Shown: positions 45,062 through 54,569, counted from the stretch's first letter. The stretch is DNA of 64,000 nt from Flavobacteriales bacterium (GCA_018401695.1 JAGYKD010000001.1:251651-315650); one strand, 5' to 3'. Notes: a model not told the origin generated them from the sequence alone. Program-made: numbers and translations.

Positions 45062-47101
45062 TTAGCGGGATGGGTTTAGAACAACCCGATGCAACTCTCT
45101 GCTAAAATGCTGGGTCAAATCGACGTAGTTTTGGATTTCACGCAGCATTTGCATGACCTGCTGTTCGTTGAAGGTGGCGCCCGAGGTGGTAAGTTCTTTG
45201 AGTTTGTTTCTGGCGTTTTCGGCGAGGCCGCGCACTACTTCCAATTTGAACCTAAATATGGATTGCATGACGTTACGCCTCAATAGATCTTCTTCTTTTT
45301 CGGTAGCAATATTGTAGCGTTTTTCCCAGTTTTCGCTGAGGTTGTGTTGGTCGCTGACCAGGTTAATGGCGAGGGTTCGAATTTCCATATTGCTGTGTCT
45401 CAAAAACAAAGGGGTAATATCGGCTTCTCTTTGCTCTTGCTCCAAGGTCTCAATCTCTTCCAAAGCACGTAAAAAAGTTGGGTGGCTAAAGCCAAGGTCA
45501 TCTGCGTGAATTTCGTCGAGTATAAAGGTGGTAACCGAAATCAGCTCCGGGCTTTGTACCGCCGGGTCTTCCGCTGCCTCAAGCGCCTGCATTTTCTCGT
45601 TGCCGTAAAGCAGAATCAGACGCAGCAGTTCGCGTTCTTGCCTGTGGCGCAGGCTCAGTTCGTCCGGTATGGTGGTGGATTCGTCTGGCGCTTGGGGCCT
45701 TTGGTCGTCCACTTCCGGCATAGGCGCCTGAGGAAAAGGGACTTGGGGACTTGCTTCGGTCTTTTGGGCTTGCTTTTCCTGCGCTTCTTGCTTCTTTTTG
45801 AATTGCCGGCGCAGTATGCTGTTGAGCTCGGTCATTAAGCTTCCCTCATCCATGCCCATACGTTCGGCACAGTCGGTAATAAGCAGCGTTCGCGTAAGCT
45901 TGTCCGGAACCAGGGCAATGCTTTGCACCAGCTCTTTTAATACTTCAGCCTTTTTGAGGGGGTCTTTTCCGGCATCTTGAATCAGCAATTGGGTTTTAAA
46001 GGCAATAAAGCCTTGTTCGTTGTCCGCAAGAAATGCCTTTAACTCATCGCTGCTCTTGTTCTTAGCAAAAGAGTCTGGGTCCTCCCCTTCCGGAAACAGG
46101 ACCACACGCACCTGCATTCCCTCTTCCAAAAGCATGTCAATTCCTCTAAAGCTGGCTTTAATTCCCGCAGGATCGCCATCATACAGCAAAGTAACCTGTG
46201 GGGTAAATCGGCGAATCAGCCGAATTTGGCCGGTAGTGAGGCTGGTTCCGGAGGAAGCCACCACGTTTTTTACGCCGGACTGATGGAGCGCAAGCACATC
46301 GGTATAGCCCTCCACCAAATAGCAACGGTCCTCCTTTATCATGGCCTGCTTGGCTTGAAACAAGCCGTAGAGCACGTCGCGCTTGGAATAAATAAGCGAT
46401 TCCGGGCTGTTGATGTATTTAGGACTCCGCTCTTTTTTTACCAGGTATCGCCCTCCAAAAGCCAAAGTTCTTCCGGAGGCGCTAAGAATGGGAAACATAA
46501 CCCGTTCCCGGAACATGTCGGTGGGCTTGTCGTTCTTGGTCAATAAACCCAGCTCTTTCAGATAATCTACCTTATAGCCTTCCTTTGTGGAAGCTTCGGC
46601 AAAGCTATGCCAATCTTTTGGCGCGTAACCCAAACGAAATTCGCGAATGAGCTCATCAGTAAAACCTCTTTCGCGCAAATAGCTGAGTCCGGCCAGTTTG
46701 CCCTCTTCGCTTTCCCAAAGTTGGCTATGAAACCATTTGGCAGCGAATTCATTAATGGCAAAAAGAGATTCTCGGTGGTCGTAAGCTGCCTTCTCCTCCG
46801 GATCGGGCTCCTTTTCTTGAATCTCAATACCGTAGCGCTTGGCAAGGTTTCTTAAGGCTTCGGGATAGGTGAAATGTTCGAGTTCCATAAGAAACCGTAC
46901 GGAATCGCCGGCAGCACCACATCCAAAACACTTATAAATTCCTTTGGCAGGAGCCACCGAAAAACTAGGAGTCCTTTCGTCGTGAAAGGGACAAAGCCCA
47001 AACATATTGGTGCCGCGTCGGCGCAGCCGCACATAATCGCCTACCACTTCTTCGATTCGAGCGGCATCGCGTATGGCTTGGACTGTTTCGGGCGGTATCA
47101 T
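45062..47101 (-). CDS. dnaG: DNA primase DnaG
   Basis: Makes RNA primers for replication. 679 residues. N-terminal CHC2 zinc finger: CPFHDERTPSFSVAP with KCFGCG (about 38-65). Catalytic TOPRIM: YLVEGYTDVLALHQ and LLYDGDPAGIKA (about 255-310), then a helical C-terminal part that meets the helicase, after a Pro/Gln-rich linker (about 440-480). Length is normal for Bacteroidota. Monocistronic or led by its own promoter; upstream EamA gene is 35 nt away on the same strand. Confidence 0.95.
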   Translation of the reverse strand: MIPPETVQAIRDAARIEEVVGDYVRLRRRGTNMFGLCPFHDERTPSFSVAPAKGIYKCFGCGAAGDSVRFLMELEHFTYPEALRNLAKRYGIEIQEKEPDPEEKAAYDHRESLFAINEFAAKWFHSQLWESEEGKLAGLSYLRERGFTDELIREFRLGYAPKDWHSFAEASTKEGYKVDYLKELGLLTKNDKPTDMFRERVMFPILSASGRTLAFGGRYLVKKERSPKYINSPESLIYSKRDVLYGLFQAKQAMIKEDRCYLVEGYTDVLALHQSGVKNVVASSGTSLTTGQIRLIRRFTPQVTLLYDGDPAGIKASFRGIDMLLEEGMQVRVVLFPEGEDPDSFAKNKSSDELKAFLADNEQGFIAFKTQLLIQDAGKDPLKKAEVLKELVQSIALVPDKLTRTLLITDCAERMGMDEGSLMTELNSILRRQFKKKQEAQEKQAQKTEASPQVPFPQAPMPEVDDQRPQAPDESTTIPDELSLRHRQERELLRLILLYGNEKMQALEAAEDPAVQSPELISVTTFILDEIHADDLGFSHPTFLRALEEIETLEQEQREADITPLFLRHSNMEIRTLAINLVSDQHNLSENWEKRYNIATEKEEDLLRRNVMQSIFRFKLEVVRGLAENARNKLKELTTSGATFNEQQVMQMLREIQNYVDLTQHFSRELHRVVLNPSR

Positions 47102-47136
47102 TGGGGTAAAAATACGAAACTAATACCTAGCCTGAC

Positions 47137-48045
47137 TTAGCTTTGACCTTTGGTTTGACGCTTTGTGGACTTAAAGGCGACCAAATATACTCCTACAAAA
47201 ATAAAGCTTGCACAAGCTAGGGTAATCCAAGTTAAATGATCCTTTCCTACGGATATGCTGTACAGACCCGCCACCAGGGGCTGTCCGTAAATAAACATGC
47301 TCACCAAACTGGCATTTACATGCTGCAAGGCAAACAAATTGAGAAAGTAGGCAAGAATAGTAACCCCAATAATTACATAAGCAACCCGCCCCCAAACGTC
47401 AAGCGGAATAATGGTCAGGTCGGTATGTAAAAGATCCGGCAGGCCAAACACCAAAGTCATGGGTAGGCCAAAAGTAAAGACATAACGGATAACGGTTATG
47501 GGTTTGTACTTGCGCATCAGCGGCTTAGAAAGCACCAAATAAATAGAATACGATAAGGCATTTAACAATATTAAGGTATTTCCAAAGGAAGCTTTTGCCT
47601 CAAAGCCTTCAGCCCCGGGTGCCGACAATATGAGCCATATGGCCCCGAAGGCCCCCAAAAAAATACCGGAAATTTTTCTAAGATTGAGAGCCTCAAGCCC
47701 TAGCAGTGCCGAAAGCAACAAAACCATGATGGGAGTGCTGGTCATCATTACGGCGGAATTGATGGGAGTACTTAGGCTCAGCCCCCAAAAAAAGAGGGTT
47801 TGATTGAGCGCCACGCCAAAAAGTCCACAGGCGGCAATCCGAAACCAGTCCTTGGGATCTACTCGCTCCAACTTTTGCCCCACCAACAACAGCCAAAAAA
47901 CAACTACCGCACCTATGGCTCTTAAGGTAATGAGTCCGGGAGCATGCATATATGCAGGCATGATGCCTTGGGCAATGGTATAATTCAGACCATAAAAAAC
48001 GTTTACCGTGGCAAGTGCCACTAGGGCAAGGGTACGTGGATTCAC
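47137..48045 (-). CDS. EamA/DMT family transporter
   Basis: 302 residues in two EamA repeats of five helices each (drug/metabolite transporter superfamily); motifs NVFYGLNYTIAQ in helix 1 and TPIMVLLLSALLGLEALNLRKISGI in the fourth. Start is GTG at 48045 with an exact TACCTTTG box 4 nt before it. Substrate unknown; these carriers move metabolites or amino acids out of or into the cytoplasm. Confidence 0.85.
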   Translation of the reverse strand: MNPRTLALVALATVNVFYGLNYTIAQGIMPAYMHAPGLITLRAIGAVVVFWLLLVGQKLERVDPKDWFRIAACGLFGVALNQTLFFWGLSLSTPINSAVMMTSTPIMVLLLSALLGLEALNLRKISGIFLGAFGAIWLILSAPGAEGFEAKASFGNTLILLNALSYSIYLVLSKPLMRKYKPITVIRYVFTFGLPMTLVFGLPDLLHTDLTIIPLDVWGRVAYVIIGVTILAYFLNLFALQHVNASLVSMFIYGQPLVAGLYSISVGKDHLTWITLACASFIFVGVYLVAFKSTKRQTKGQS

Positions 48046-48049
48046 CCTT

Positions 48050-48057
48050 CAAAGGTA
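48050..48057 (-). promoter_or_regulatory. -7 box (TACCTTTG) of the EamA gene
   Basis: Exact TAnnTTTG on the minus strand, 4 nt before the GTG start at 48045: another leaderless candidate. Confidence 0.55.
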
Positions 48058-48095
48058 GCTTAGGAATTGACGAAAAACAGGGCTTAATAAAAAAT

Positions 48096-48965
48096 TCACA
48101 GCACTTCGGAAGGCAGGCCGGTGGGTAGGCCTTTCTTGTGCAGTTCACGCATGACCTGACCCAAGACCAAGTATGGGCTGGAATAAGGAATCACACGCCT
48201 ATAGGTAATGGCAGATGACAAGGCAGTCCCCGGCACCCACAATTCAATTTTGAGCTTATTCCTTTGAAGACAGGATATACGCACACCCGCCAATTGTCCG
48301 GAAAGATTATAGACATCATGGGCCAAGCGCCGCTCCAACTGCACCAGGAAGCTGGTAACCGGATCCACAATAGCATTTACCATCCAAGAACTAGGTTCTT
48401 TTTCAGCTCTTCGTACTACCGCCCAATGGCCGGTTCCCGGCGCTCCAATAAGCGTTGGCAGAAGCCGATACAAGGGCTTAGGGGTTTCTACCAACCTCAA
48501 TTCTGAAACGGATGCCACCCGCGTTTTAGCCCCAAACCCTTGGCCGAGAGCGGTTGGAAAACCGGATTGGGAGGGCAAAGGATGTACTTGCAGACATTCG
48601 GGATGTTTTTCCTTGTAAGCAGCTGCAGAAACAGCATCGGAGGCCACAAAAAAGGTAGGACGCTGGTCGTTACCTAATGCAGCTAAATACCTTGAGCGTC
48701 CGGGTATGGCACCTGCTACGCACAAATCGGAAGACAATTGCAAAGGGAGATGCCTCGCGGAAATAACCAATACATCGGCCCGTCCACTGCGTACTTGGAA
48801 TAAATGCCGGTCAATATCCGGTTGGTTGGTTTCCATATCAATTAAGCCGTCATCCATTAGATGCACTTTGGCACCCAATTGACTTAAACGCTGAAACGCC
48901 AGATCTCCTAAAGCTTGTTGGTACGGGAAAGTCGGTATGTTTAGTCTAAGGTATCGGTGGGCCAT
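48096..48965 (-). CDS. HemC-fold (hydroxymethylbilane synthase-like) pseudoenzyme
   Basis: 289 residues. The whole length can be laid on hydroxymethylbilane synthase: start LRLN like LRIATR; SGRADVLVISARHLPLQL like ENRADIAVHSMKDVPVEF; VASDAVSAAAYKEKHPECLQV like GTSSLRRQCQLAERRPDL; DPVTSFLVQLERRLAHDV like HETALRVTAERAMNTRL. But key residues are gone: the catalytic Asp of HSMKD, the paired Arg of SLRR, the RGN loop, and the cofactor-binding Cys of GGCQVPI (here SGQLAGVRI). It cannot make hydroxymethylbilane by the known mechanism. Role unknown; the gene looks intact and is codon-typical, so it is probably a retained ligand-binding or regulatory protein. Not in an operon with heme genes. Confidence 0.6.
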   Translation of the reverse strand: MAHRYLRLNIPTFPYQQALGDLAFQRLSQLGAKVHLMDDGLIDMETNQPDIDRHLFQVRSGRADVLVISARHLPLQLSSDLCVAGAIPGRSRYLAALGNDQRPTFFVASDAVSAAAYKEKHPECLQVHPLPSQSGFPTALGQGFGAKTRVASVSELRLVETPKPLYRLLPTLIGAPGTGHWAVVRRAEKEPSSWMVNAIVDPVTSFLVQLERRLAHDVYNLSGQLAGVRISCLQRNKLKIELWVPGTALSSAITYRRVIPYSSPYLVLGQVMRELHKKGLPTGLPSEVL

Positions 48966-49282
48966 AGGCTTTTGGTTGGAATTTGAACAAGAGATGGTGG
49001 AAAAAGAACAAAGGCGTGTATGAATTTAATGAATATTTAACAGAAACAAGACTTTTCCTCCGTTTAGACCCAAATAAACCATTTAGTTTTCTGCCATTTT
49101 AAAGTTTAAGTTAAAAATTATCGTAGGCACACGCATTTGATTGACCCAATTTTACAATTGGTTGACATTTTCCAAAGAAATTTTTTTTCTAAAATTTTTG
49201 TTTACCCCAGGAACCGCAGCGGAAAAGCCCCTTTTAGGCTATCGTTCAATCTTTTTAGGCGGCTCAAAACGGCATTAAAAAG
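48966..49282. other. Spacer between two minus-strand genes, no gene seen
   Basis: AT-rich stretch with a small CCAATT/AATTGG dyad near 49146-49161 and, at 49210-49250, GC-rich words (AACCGCAGCGGAAAAGCCCC) like those of the REP-type repeat. Probably holds the promoter of the HemC-like gene, but no good TAnnTTTG box was found. Confidence 0.4.
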
Positions 49283-52147
49283 CTAGGGAGCAACTATTGG
49301 CAAAGATTGTCTTATGCCATTGGGGCCAAGGAGCACATATATTCCGGCAGGCAATTTGGGCAGATTTAAGGTTTGCCATCCGGAGGAATGTTCCCAGTGG
49401 GCTACCTCCCTGCCATGGGCATTAAGAAGAACCATGGCACCCTTTAGCTCGGAATAAACCCTGATGTGGCTGGAGGCTGGCACCGGATATGCCCATTTCT
49501 GCAAGGCAAATGCCTCTACACCAAGCACCTCAACAAAAATGCAGGAAGTTGTGTCTACACAAGTATTTTGGGTTACCACTGCCGCATAACTTCCTGTCGC
49601 AGTCGGAGTGAAGCTTTGTCCTTGCGCCCCTGCAACGGGAAGGTTGCCGGCATCGCATTGAATCCACTGGTAATCGGCAAATTGGGCCTGAGCAACCAAG
49701 GTACTCCCACTAAGGGCAATGGAGGTGTCGACCTGAACTTCTAAAGCCATCAAATCAACCAGGGAATCGCAGCCTTGTTGAGAACTCAGTGGCACAGTAT
49801 ACATGCCTCCTTGACTTATGGTCAAATTGCCGTAAACCACACTGTCTCCCGAGCAGAAAGAAACGGTGTCGGCTGTAACATAGGTAGGGTTTAGACTCAA
49901 CACCAGGGTAATTACAGAATCACAGCCACTGCTACCCTGCAGGTTGTTTACATAGGTACCTGCTTGTTGAATGAACTGGCCGCCAAAAGAAATCGAATCT
50001 CCAGAACAAATGGCCATGCTGTCCAACGTTTGGCTTATTGGAATTAAGTCCAATCGCAAAAACACCGTAGAGTCGCAGCCCTGAGCACTAGGCAAAACGG
50101 CTTGGTAATCGCCGGCGGCATTCAAATAGTTCCCTTGAAACAAAAGGCTGTCGCCTGCACAAATTTGTAGGGTATCGAAGCGCTGAGGGTTAGGAAATAC
50201 GCTAAAGCTTAAATCTACCAGCGAATCACAGCCTCCCAGAGTTTGAAATAAATAGCTGTAATTGCCCGTTTGAGTCAGGAATTGGTTTCCAAAAAACAGA
50301 CTGTCGCCTTGACAAACCGCTGCCGTATCTTGGGTTGAAAAGGCATTTAACACGGTTAAGTTCAATTGAATTACTGAATCGCAGCCTGTAATTGCGCTCA
50401 AGGTGTCTATATATTGCCCCGAATTGGATAGGTATTGCCCTCCAAACAATAGGGAATCGCCCAAACAAATATCGTTGGTCTGGTTTTGCAAAAAAACCGG
50501 AAGAAGATTCAAGCTTAGTATGGTTGTAGAATCACAACCACGTACACTACTCAAGTTTTCCGGATAAACTCCTGCTTGTTGCAGCCATTGGCCATTAAAA
50601 AACGTACTGTCGCCCTGGCACATATCCAAGTTTAGGCTGTTGTTAAATACCGGCCATTCCTGAAGGGTAATTTGCAAAATTGAGTCGCAACCAAACTGGT
50701 TTTGCAGGGAAATGAGGTACTGCCCCTGGGAAGTTAAGTTTTGGTTTCCATACACCAAGGTGTCGCCTGTGCAGAGGGTATCTTGAACCATTAAGTTTTG
50801 GCTTGGGTGCATGGTCAATTCCATGGTAACCACCGAATCACAGCCCTTTTGGCTTGTAAAGTTCTGAACAAAAGTTCCTTGTTGACTGTAAAATTGATTC
50901 CCAAAAAACAAGCTATCTCCTTGGCATATAGTATCGAACCTAAGTGTTGCAAAAGTTGGATGTAAGCTTATAAACTGAGAAAATGTATCCGGACAAGCGG
51001 GCCCCGGGCTAGTATACAAAATTTGATAAACCGTGCCTGCTTGGCCGGAACTCAAATCTAGTTGACCTGTGTTGGTTTGGATTGCCATGCTGGGGGGCTG
51101 AATGGAAAAACTGCCCCCCGATGTACCCGATACTTGGGGTGTGGGATCCGAAGCATTGATGCAAAATGCAGCCGAAGCGTAAGCAAAGGCCGGATTGTCG
51201 GTCGGATTTACCTGCACCGTAAAGTTAGCACAAGCCCCCGGGGTAATACATCCGCCTTCGCCCCGTACAAAATAGGTGGTGGTTTGACTTGGGGCAACAA
51301 AAAAACTGCCTTGTTGGCTTGTATCTATCAATTGTCCCCCACAAGAACCCGAATAAAGGGCCCAATGCCCTGCGCTATTCAGTGCTCCATTGACCTGAAC
51401 CGGCACCGAGTCGCCCGAACAAATAGGTGCGTTGTTGTAGCTAAAAGTGGGCAGGCTAGGAGGAATGCAGGGCACCGTATAGCTAACCACCAGCTTAGGA
51501 CGTTGATTCATGTTGGGGTTTTCGCGGCTGCTGAACCGCTTGGCGGTGGGATTGGTACTTTCGTCCCCAATCAATATCCACCCATGATTGATGGAAGGAT
51601 TAGAAAACCAAGACTGTACCCTATTCAACATAGCAGGCGAAGACCAAGTATAGGGGCCTAAGCTTCCCACGTTCAAAGTAGCATCAGCACTCGATTGAAA
51701 ATCGCCTCCGGGGTTCACCCAATTGCTTCCCGGGAAAAAACGATGCAGCCAGGTCACATCTCCACTGGCAGCTGCGGTGCCGGTGCCCTCTTGACCCGGG
51801 GCATCCGAAGCCCCTTCCCCCCAACTGCTATTTAAAGCATGCAAACTCATGGGGGTGTTTCCTGCAATGGTTAGGTCCATGAACAGCTCCAAACTCACGC
51901 CGGTAATGGTCGCATTGGAGGGTATGCTGCCTGCAATATCAAATTTAAACAAGGCCCTTCTTAATAAGGGTTGGTTTGTTTTACCGGAAAACAAATAGAT
52001 TCCCTGTCCATTGGAAAGGGCACCATTCGGGTCTTCGAACAAACTATTGTCTTGACTTGGATTTAAGGTTTGTACTTGAGGAGACTGAGCGTCCAAACCC
52101 TTTGTAAACAAAACAAAAACCCCCAAAAAGAAGAAACGAAATGCCAT
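49283..52147 (-). CDS. Large T9SS-secreted protein with eight Cys-pair repeats
   Basis: 954 residues. Signal peptide to about GLDAQ. An N-terminal DNRLRE/CBM96-like domain (about 25-225: RRALFKFDIAG, TWSSPAMLNRVQSWF, GWILIGDESTNP) is followed by Ig-like segments and eight repeats of about 47 residues (about 400-790) of the form xCxGDSLxFGxQxLxxxGxY...GCDS, each with two cysteines that could pair. The end is a T9SS type A sorting domain (YPVPASSHIRVY, LLNAHGREVAHW, LPAGIYVLL). Expected to be exported to the cell surface. Function unknown, possibly adhesion or surface binding. Confidence 0.82.
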   Translation of the reverse strand: MAFRFFFLGVFVLFTKGLDAQSPQVQTLNPSQDNSLFEDPNGALSNGQGIYLFSGKTNQPLLRRALFKFDIAGSIPSNATITGVSLELFMDLTIAGNTPMSLHALNSSWGEGASDAPGQEGTGTAAASGDVTWLHRFFPGSNWVNPGGDFQSSADATLNVGSLGPYTWSSPAMLNRVQSWFSNPSINHGWILIGDESTNPTAKRFSSRENPNMNQRPKLVVSYTVPCIPPSLPTFSYNNAPICSGDSVPVQVNGALNSAGHWALYSGSCGGQLIDTSQQGSFFVAPSQTTTYFVRGEGGCITPGACANFTVQVNPTDNPAFAYASAAFCINASDPTPQVSGTSGGSFSIQPPSMAIQTNTGQLDLSSGQAGTVYQILYTSPGPACPDTFSQFISLHPTFATLRFDTICQGDSLFFGNQFYSQQGTFVQNFTSQKGCDSVVTMELTMHPSQNLMVQDTLCTGDTLVYGNQNLTSQGQYLISLQNQFGCDSILQITLQEWPVFNNSLNLDMCQGDSTFFNGQWLQQAGVYPENLSSVRGCDSTTILSLNLLPVFLQNQTNDICLGDSLLFGGQYLSNSGQYIDTLSAITGCDSVIQLNLTVLNAFSTQDTAAVCQGDSLFFGNQFLTQTGNYSYLFQTLGGCDSLVDLSFSVFPNPQRFDTLQICAGDSLLFQGNYLNAAGDYQAVLPSAQGCDSTVFLRLDLIPISQTLDSMAICSGDSISFGGQFIQQAGTYVNNLQGSSGCDSVITLVLSLNPTYVTADTVSFCSGDSVVYGNLTISQGGMYTVPLSSQQGCDSLVDLMALEVQVDTSIALSGSTLVAQAQFADYQWIQCDAGNLPVAGAQGQSFTPTATGSYAAVVTQNTCVDTTSCIFVEVLGVEAFALQKWAYPVPASSHIRVYSELKGAMVLLNAHGREVAHWEHSSGWQTLNLPKLPAGIYVLLGPNGIRQSLPIVAP

Positions 52148-52286
52148 AGTTAGATGTAAAATTCCTTACATTTCATGTATTGCTACATTTTAGCTAACAA
52201 TTTAACTCTTTCAAAGTTCTCAACCTATTGTATTTCAAATAAATTCAATTTAAACAGCCTTTCCCCTATCCCATAAATTCATCATC

Positions 52287-52817
52287 ATGGCTAAAAACAC
52301 GCAGTCCATCCCCCTCAAAAACCGTCCCTGGGACAGGCTTTTCATTGCCTTTTTTGCCCTAAACTTCTTCTTCATTTGCCCCATAGTTGACATGGAGCAA
52401 CTCACGGTTTCGGAACCTACACGTATGGAAGAAAACGGCTATCCGGCCTGGCCTCCCGCACCTTTCATTGATTTGGTGCACTGGTACGGATTTACGTACG
52501 ACCCGGCATTAATTGCTCGTCCGCCATGGTGGCAGGCCACGATTTGGATAGATATGTTCTTCTTTTGGCCCTTTTATGGGTTTGCGATCTACGCCTTTTG
52601 GAAAGGCCGCAACTGGATTCGCCTGGGTGCCATAGTGTGGGCTTCGGTAATGCTCACCAACGTGACCATAATTATGTATGAAGAGTTTTTTGGACCTTAT
52701 GCAAGCCCGCACCTGTGGAATGTGGTGGCCGCCAATTTGGCTTGGATAGTGATGCCCATACTTACGCTTTGGCGCATGGGTAAGTCCGTGTATCCTTTTT
52801 CGGAGAAAGCGGGTTGA
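52287..52817 (+). CDS. EXPERA-domain membrane protein (emopamil-binding/TMEM97-like)
   Basis: 176 residues, four membrane helices. The EXPERA/EBP pattern is visible: FFICPIVDMEQL in helix 1, PPAPFIDLVHWYGFTYDP, WWQATIWIDMFFFWPFYGFAIYAF, and MLTNVTIIMYEEFFGP. The domain occurs in sterol isomerase and TMEM97/TM6SF families; a lipid-related role is likely but unproven in bacteria. Its last 99 nt (52702-52800) recur at 55888-55986 with four differences, flanking the Fic genes. Confidence 0.78.
   Translation: MAKNTQSIPLKNRPWDRLFIAFFALNFFFICPIVDMEQLTVSEPTRMEENGYPAWPPAPFIDLVHWYGFTYDPALIARPPWWQATIWIDMFFFWPFYGFAIYAFWKGRNWIRLGAIVWASVMLTNVTIIMYEEFFGPYASPHLWNVVAANLAWIVMPILTLWRMGKSVYPFSEKAG
52702..52800 (+). 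repeat. 99-nt direct repeat, left copy (EXPERA gene 3' end)
   Basis: Starts CAAGCCCGCACCTGTGGAAT. Identical in length to the right copy at 55888-55986, with 95 of 99 bases the same by hand alignment. The two copies bound a 3.1-kb AT-rich stretch with the Fic genes. Confidence 0.9.
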
Positions 52818-53076
52818 GGGTGTTGGTGGGCGGCTATTTGGCGTTGATTCTGTTTTGGGTGGAGCCGATGGGTGGAAGAGTGGTTTTATTTTAAGCCATT
52901 ACTTTTCGCTGATAAATTTTAACTCCACTTTTATCTAATTTATGATTCATGAAAATTGAATGATGCATTGTCCTGCACAACAACACACCATTGCCTGTGC
53001 ACACTTTCATTTTTTGCACAACAAAACGCTATTTTCTGTGCATGACTATTATCTCGTGGGTAAGGAAGAACACTAT

Positions 53077-53219
53077 GAGACTGTTGATACGACGCTATTC
53101 TGGCGGCAACTTGGCGTTGCAGTCAAATATCAAGGTCCTCATTTACAACTAGTAAACTGCGGCCTTTCTATTTGCCTGCGCCTTAATTTGCCTTGAAAAC
53201 GCAACGCATCAACAGTCTC
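53077..53219 (-). repeat. Terminal-inverted-repeat element, copy C (internally deleted)
   Basis: 143 bp from GAGACTGTTGATACGACG to GCAACGCATCAACAGTCTC. In reverse orientation relative to copies A and B (GCAACG-CATCAAC at the right end, preceded by CCTTGAAAAC). Shares ATTCTGGCGGCAA and TTTGCCTGCGCCTTAATTT with copy D. The 259-bp stretch 52818-53076 before it holds nothing else I can name. Confidence 0.72.
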
Positions 53220-53275
53220 ACTATTTTGCACATGACCATTTAACGTGGATAGAAATTGCGCGTTTCTTGTCCATG

Positions 53276-53443
53276 TTAACGTTGTTGTAAAACCCTGAAC
53301 AGCGGTTCGTTGATACAATAACTGAACTTACCAATTTTAACTTTTGTCACAAATCCTACTTTTACCAAAGTGTTTAGGTAGCTGCTCGCTGTTTTTCTAT
53401 GCACTTTCAATTCACGTTCTAAAAAACTGTTCTTGGTGTAAGC
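53276..53443 (-). pseudogene. Fragment of a Fic family protein, C-terminal winged helix
   Basis: The minus strand encodes AYTKNSFLERELKVHRKTAS, YLNTLVKVGFVTKVKIGK and FSYCINEPLFRVLQQR, then TAA. This is the DNA-binding-like winged-helix tail found at the end of many Fic proteins (usual form TKN.YLE.EL.VSR.TA..YL..L...G). A stop codon precedes it in frame and no Fic core is attached. It ends 22 nt short of the stop of the intact Fic gene. Confidence 0.65.
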
Positions 53444-53465
53444 TTACCTAGCCAGCACACATGGG

Positions 53466-54569
53466 TCACCATTCTACTAACTCATAATTGGTACTACGTC
53501 CTCCAGCTTGTTCTTTTCTTAATATGCTCTTGTCTATCAAATCTTTGATATCTCTCAATGCGGTATCTTCCGAGCACTTAGATATCTTAGCCCATTTTGA
53601 AGATTTCAATTTACCCTCAAATCCATCCAATAACTTATTTAACATTAATCGTTGTCTACTATTCAGTTCTGTTTCCTTATGTTTCTCCCAGAATACTGAT
53701 TTCTTAAGGACTCTTTCTGTCAATTGTTCAGCCGATAATAAAGCCCGATATAAGCATTTTAAATACCAGTCAATCCATTCGGTTATATCTCCTTTACTGT
53801 GTTGTACTTTTTGGAGCATCTTATAATAATCTTTCCTCTCCATTAGGATTTGATTGGAGAGACTATAAAATCGTTGAGAACTATCCTCAGAACGAGCCAA
53901 AAACATATCTGAAAGAGCTCTGGCTATTCGTCCGTTTCCATCATCGAACGGATGTATGATAATAAACCAGAAGTGCGCTATTGCTGATTTTAGTACATTA
54001 TCTAAATTATTTTTGCTGTTCACCCACTCCAAGAAAGTATCCATTAAGCCCTTAATTCGTTCATGAGAAGGTGCCTCATAATGCACCTTTTCCTTACCCA
54101 TAGCTCCTGAAACAATTTGCATTCTTTCTTTACGGTAACCTCCTGCATCAATCCTATGCATTCCGCTCCATCCTGTAGGGAACAAAGCTGCGTGCCAGCC
54201 AAATAGTCGTTCCTCATTTAAAGGCTGCTTATACCTTTGGGTTGCATCCAACATCATTTCTACAACCCCTTCCACATTTCTATCCGGAATAGCCATACCT
54301 GCATAATCCAACCCGAGTCTTCGTGCGATGGATGAGCGCACTTGTTCATAGTTCAACCATTCTCCTTCAATTTCCGATGACTTAAGAACATCCATGGTTA
54401 AATTTGATAAGGTGGTCTCCTCTTTAACAGAGAAACCTAAAGCCTCCATTTGACCCAATATCTTTCCTTGCAAATGTCTTACCTTTCCTAAGGTGTAATT
54501 TATCTCGGAATCATTCCAAGTAAAATCCGGCCAGTTATCGTATTCATAAATGTATTTTACCATGGGCAA
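53466..54569 (-). CDS. Fic family protein (probable AMPylator), class II with inhibitory helix
   Basis: 367 residues. The Fic core is complete, HPFDDGNGRIAR (about 212-223), matching HPFxxGNGRxxR, which transfers AMP (or another nucleotide moiety) to a protein side chain. The N-terminal inhibitory motif SSEIEGE (S/TxxxEG/N, about 66-71) marks self-inhibited class II Fic. DUF4172-type N-terminus (YEYDNWPDFTWNDSEINYTLG) and a C-terminal winged helix (about 305-365). Clearly more AT-rich than the flanking housekeeping genes, which suggests transfer. Start ATG at 54569, or the second Met two codons on. No antitoxin gene is adjacent. Confidence 0.9.
   Translation of the reverse strand: MPMVKYIYEYDNWPDFTWNDSEINYTLGKVRHLQGKILGQMEALGFSVKEETTLSNLTMDVLKSSEIEGEWLNYEQVRSSIARRLGLDYAGMAIPDRNVEGVVEMMLDATQRYKQPLNEERLFGWHAALFPTGWSGMHRIDAGGYRKERMQIVSGAMGKEKVHYEAPSHERIKGLMDTFLEWVNSKNNLDNVLKSAIAHFWFIIIHPFDDGNGRIARALSDMFLARSEDSSQRFYSLSNQILMERKDYYKMLQKVQHSKGDITEWIDWYLKCLYRALLSAEQLTERVLKKSVFWEKHKETELNSRQRLMLNKLLDGFEGKLKSSKWAKISKCSEDTALRDIKDLIDKSILRKEQAGGRSTNYELVEW

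Noticed and set aside
52960-53196. 78-codon frame in the spacer before the Fic genes
   Set aside because: It runs through the inverted-repeat element copy C, so it cannot be a conserved gene.
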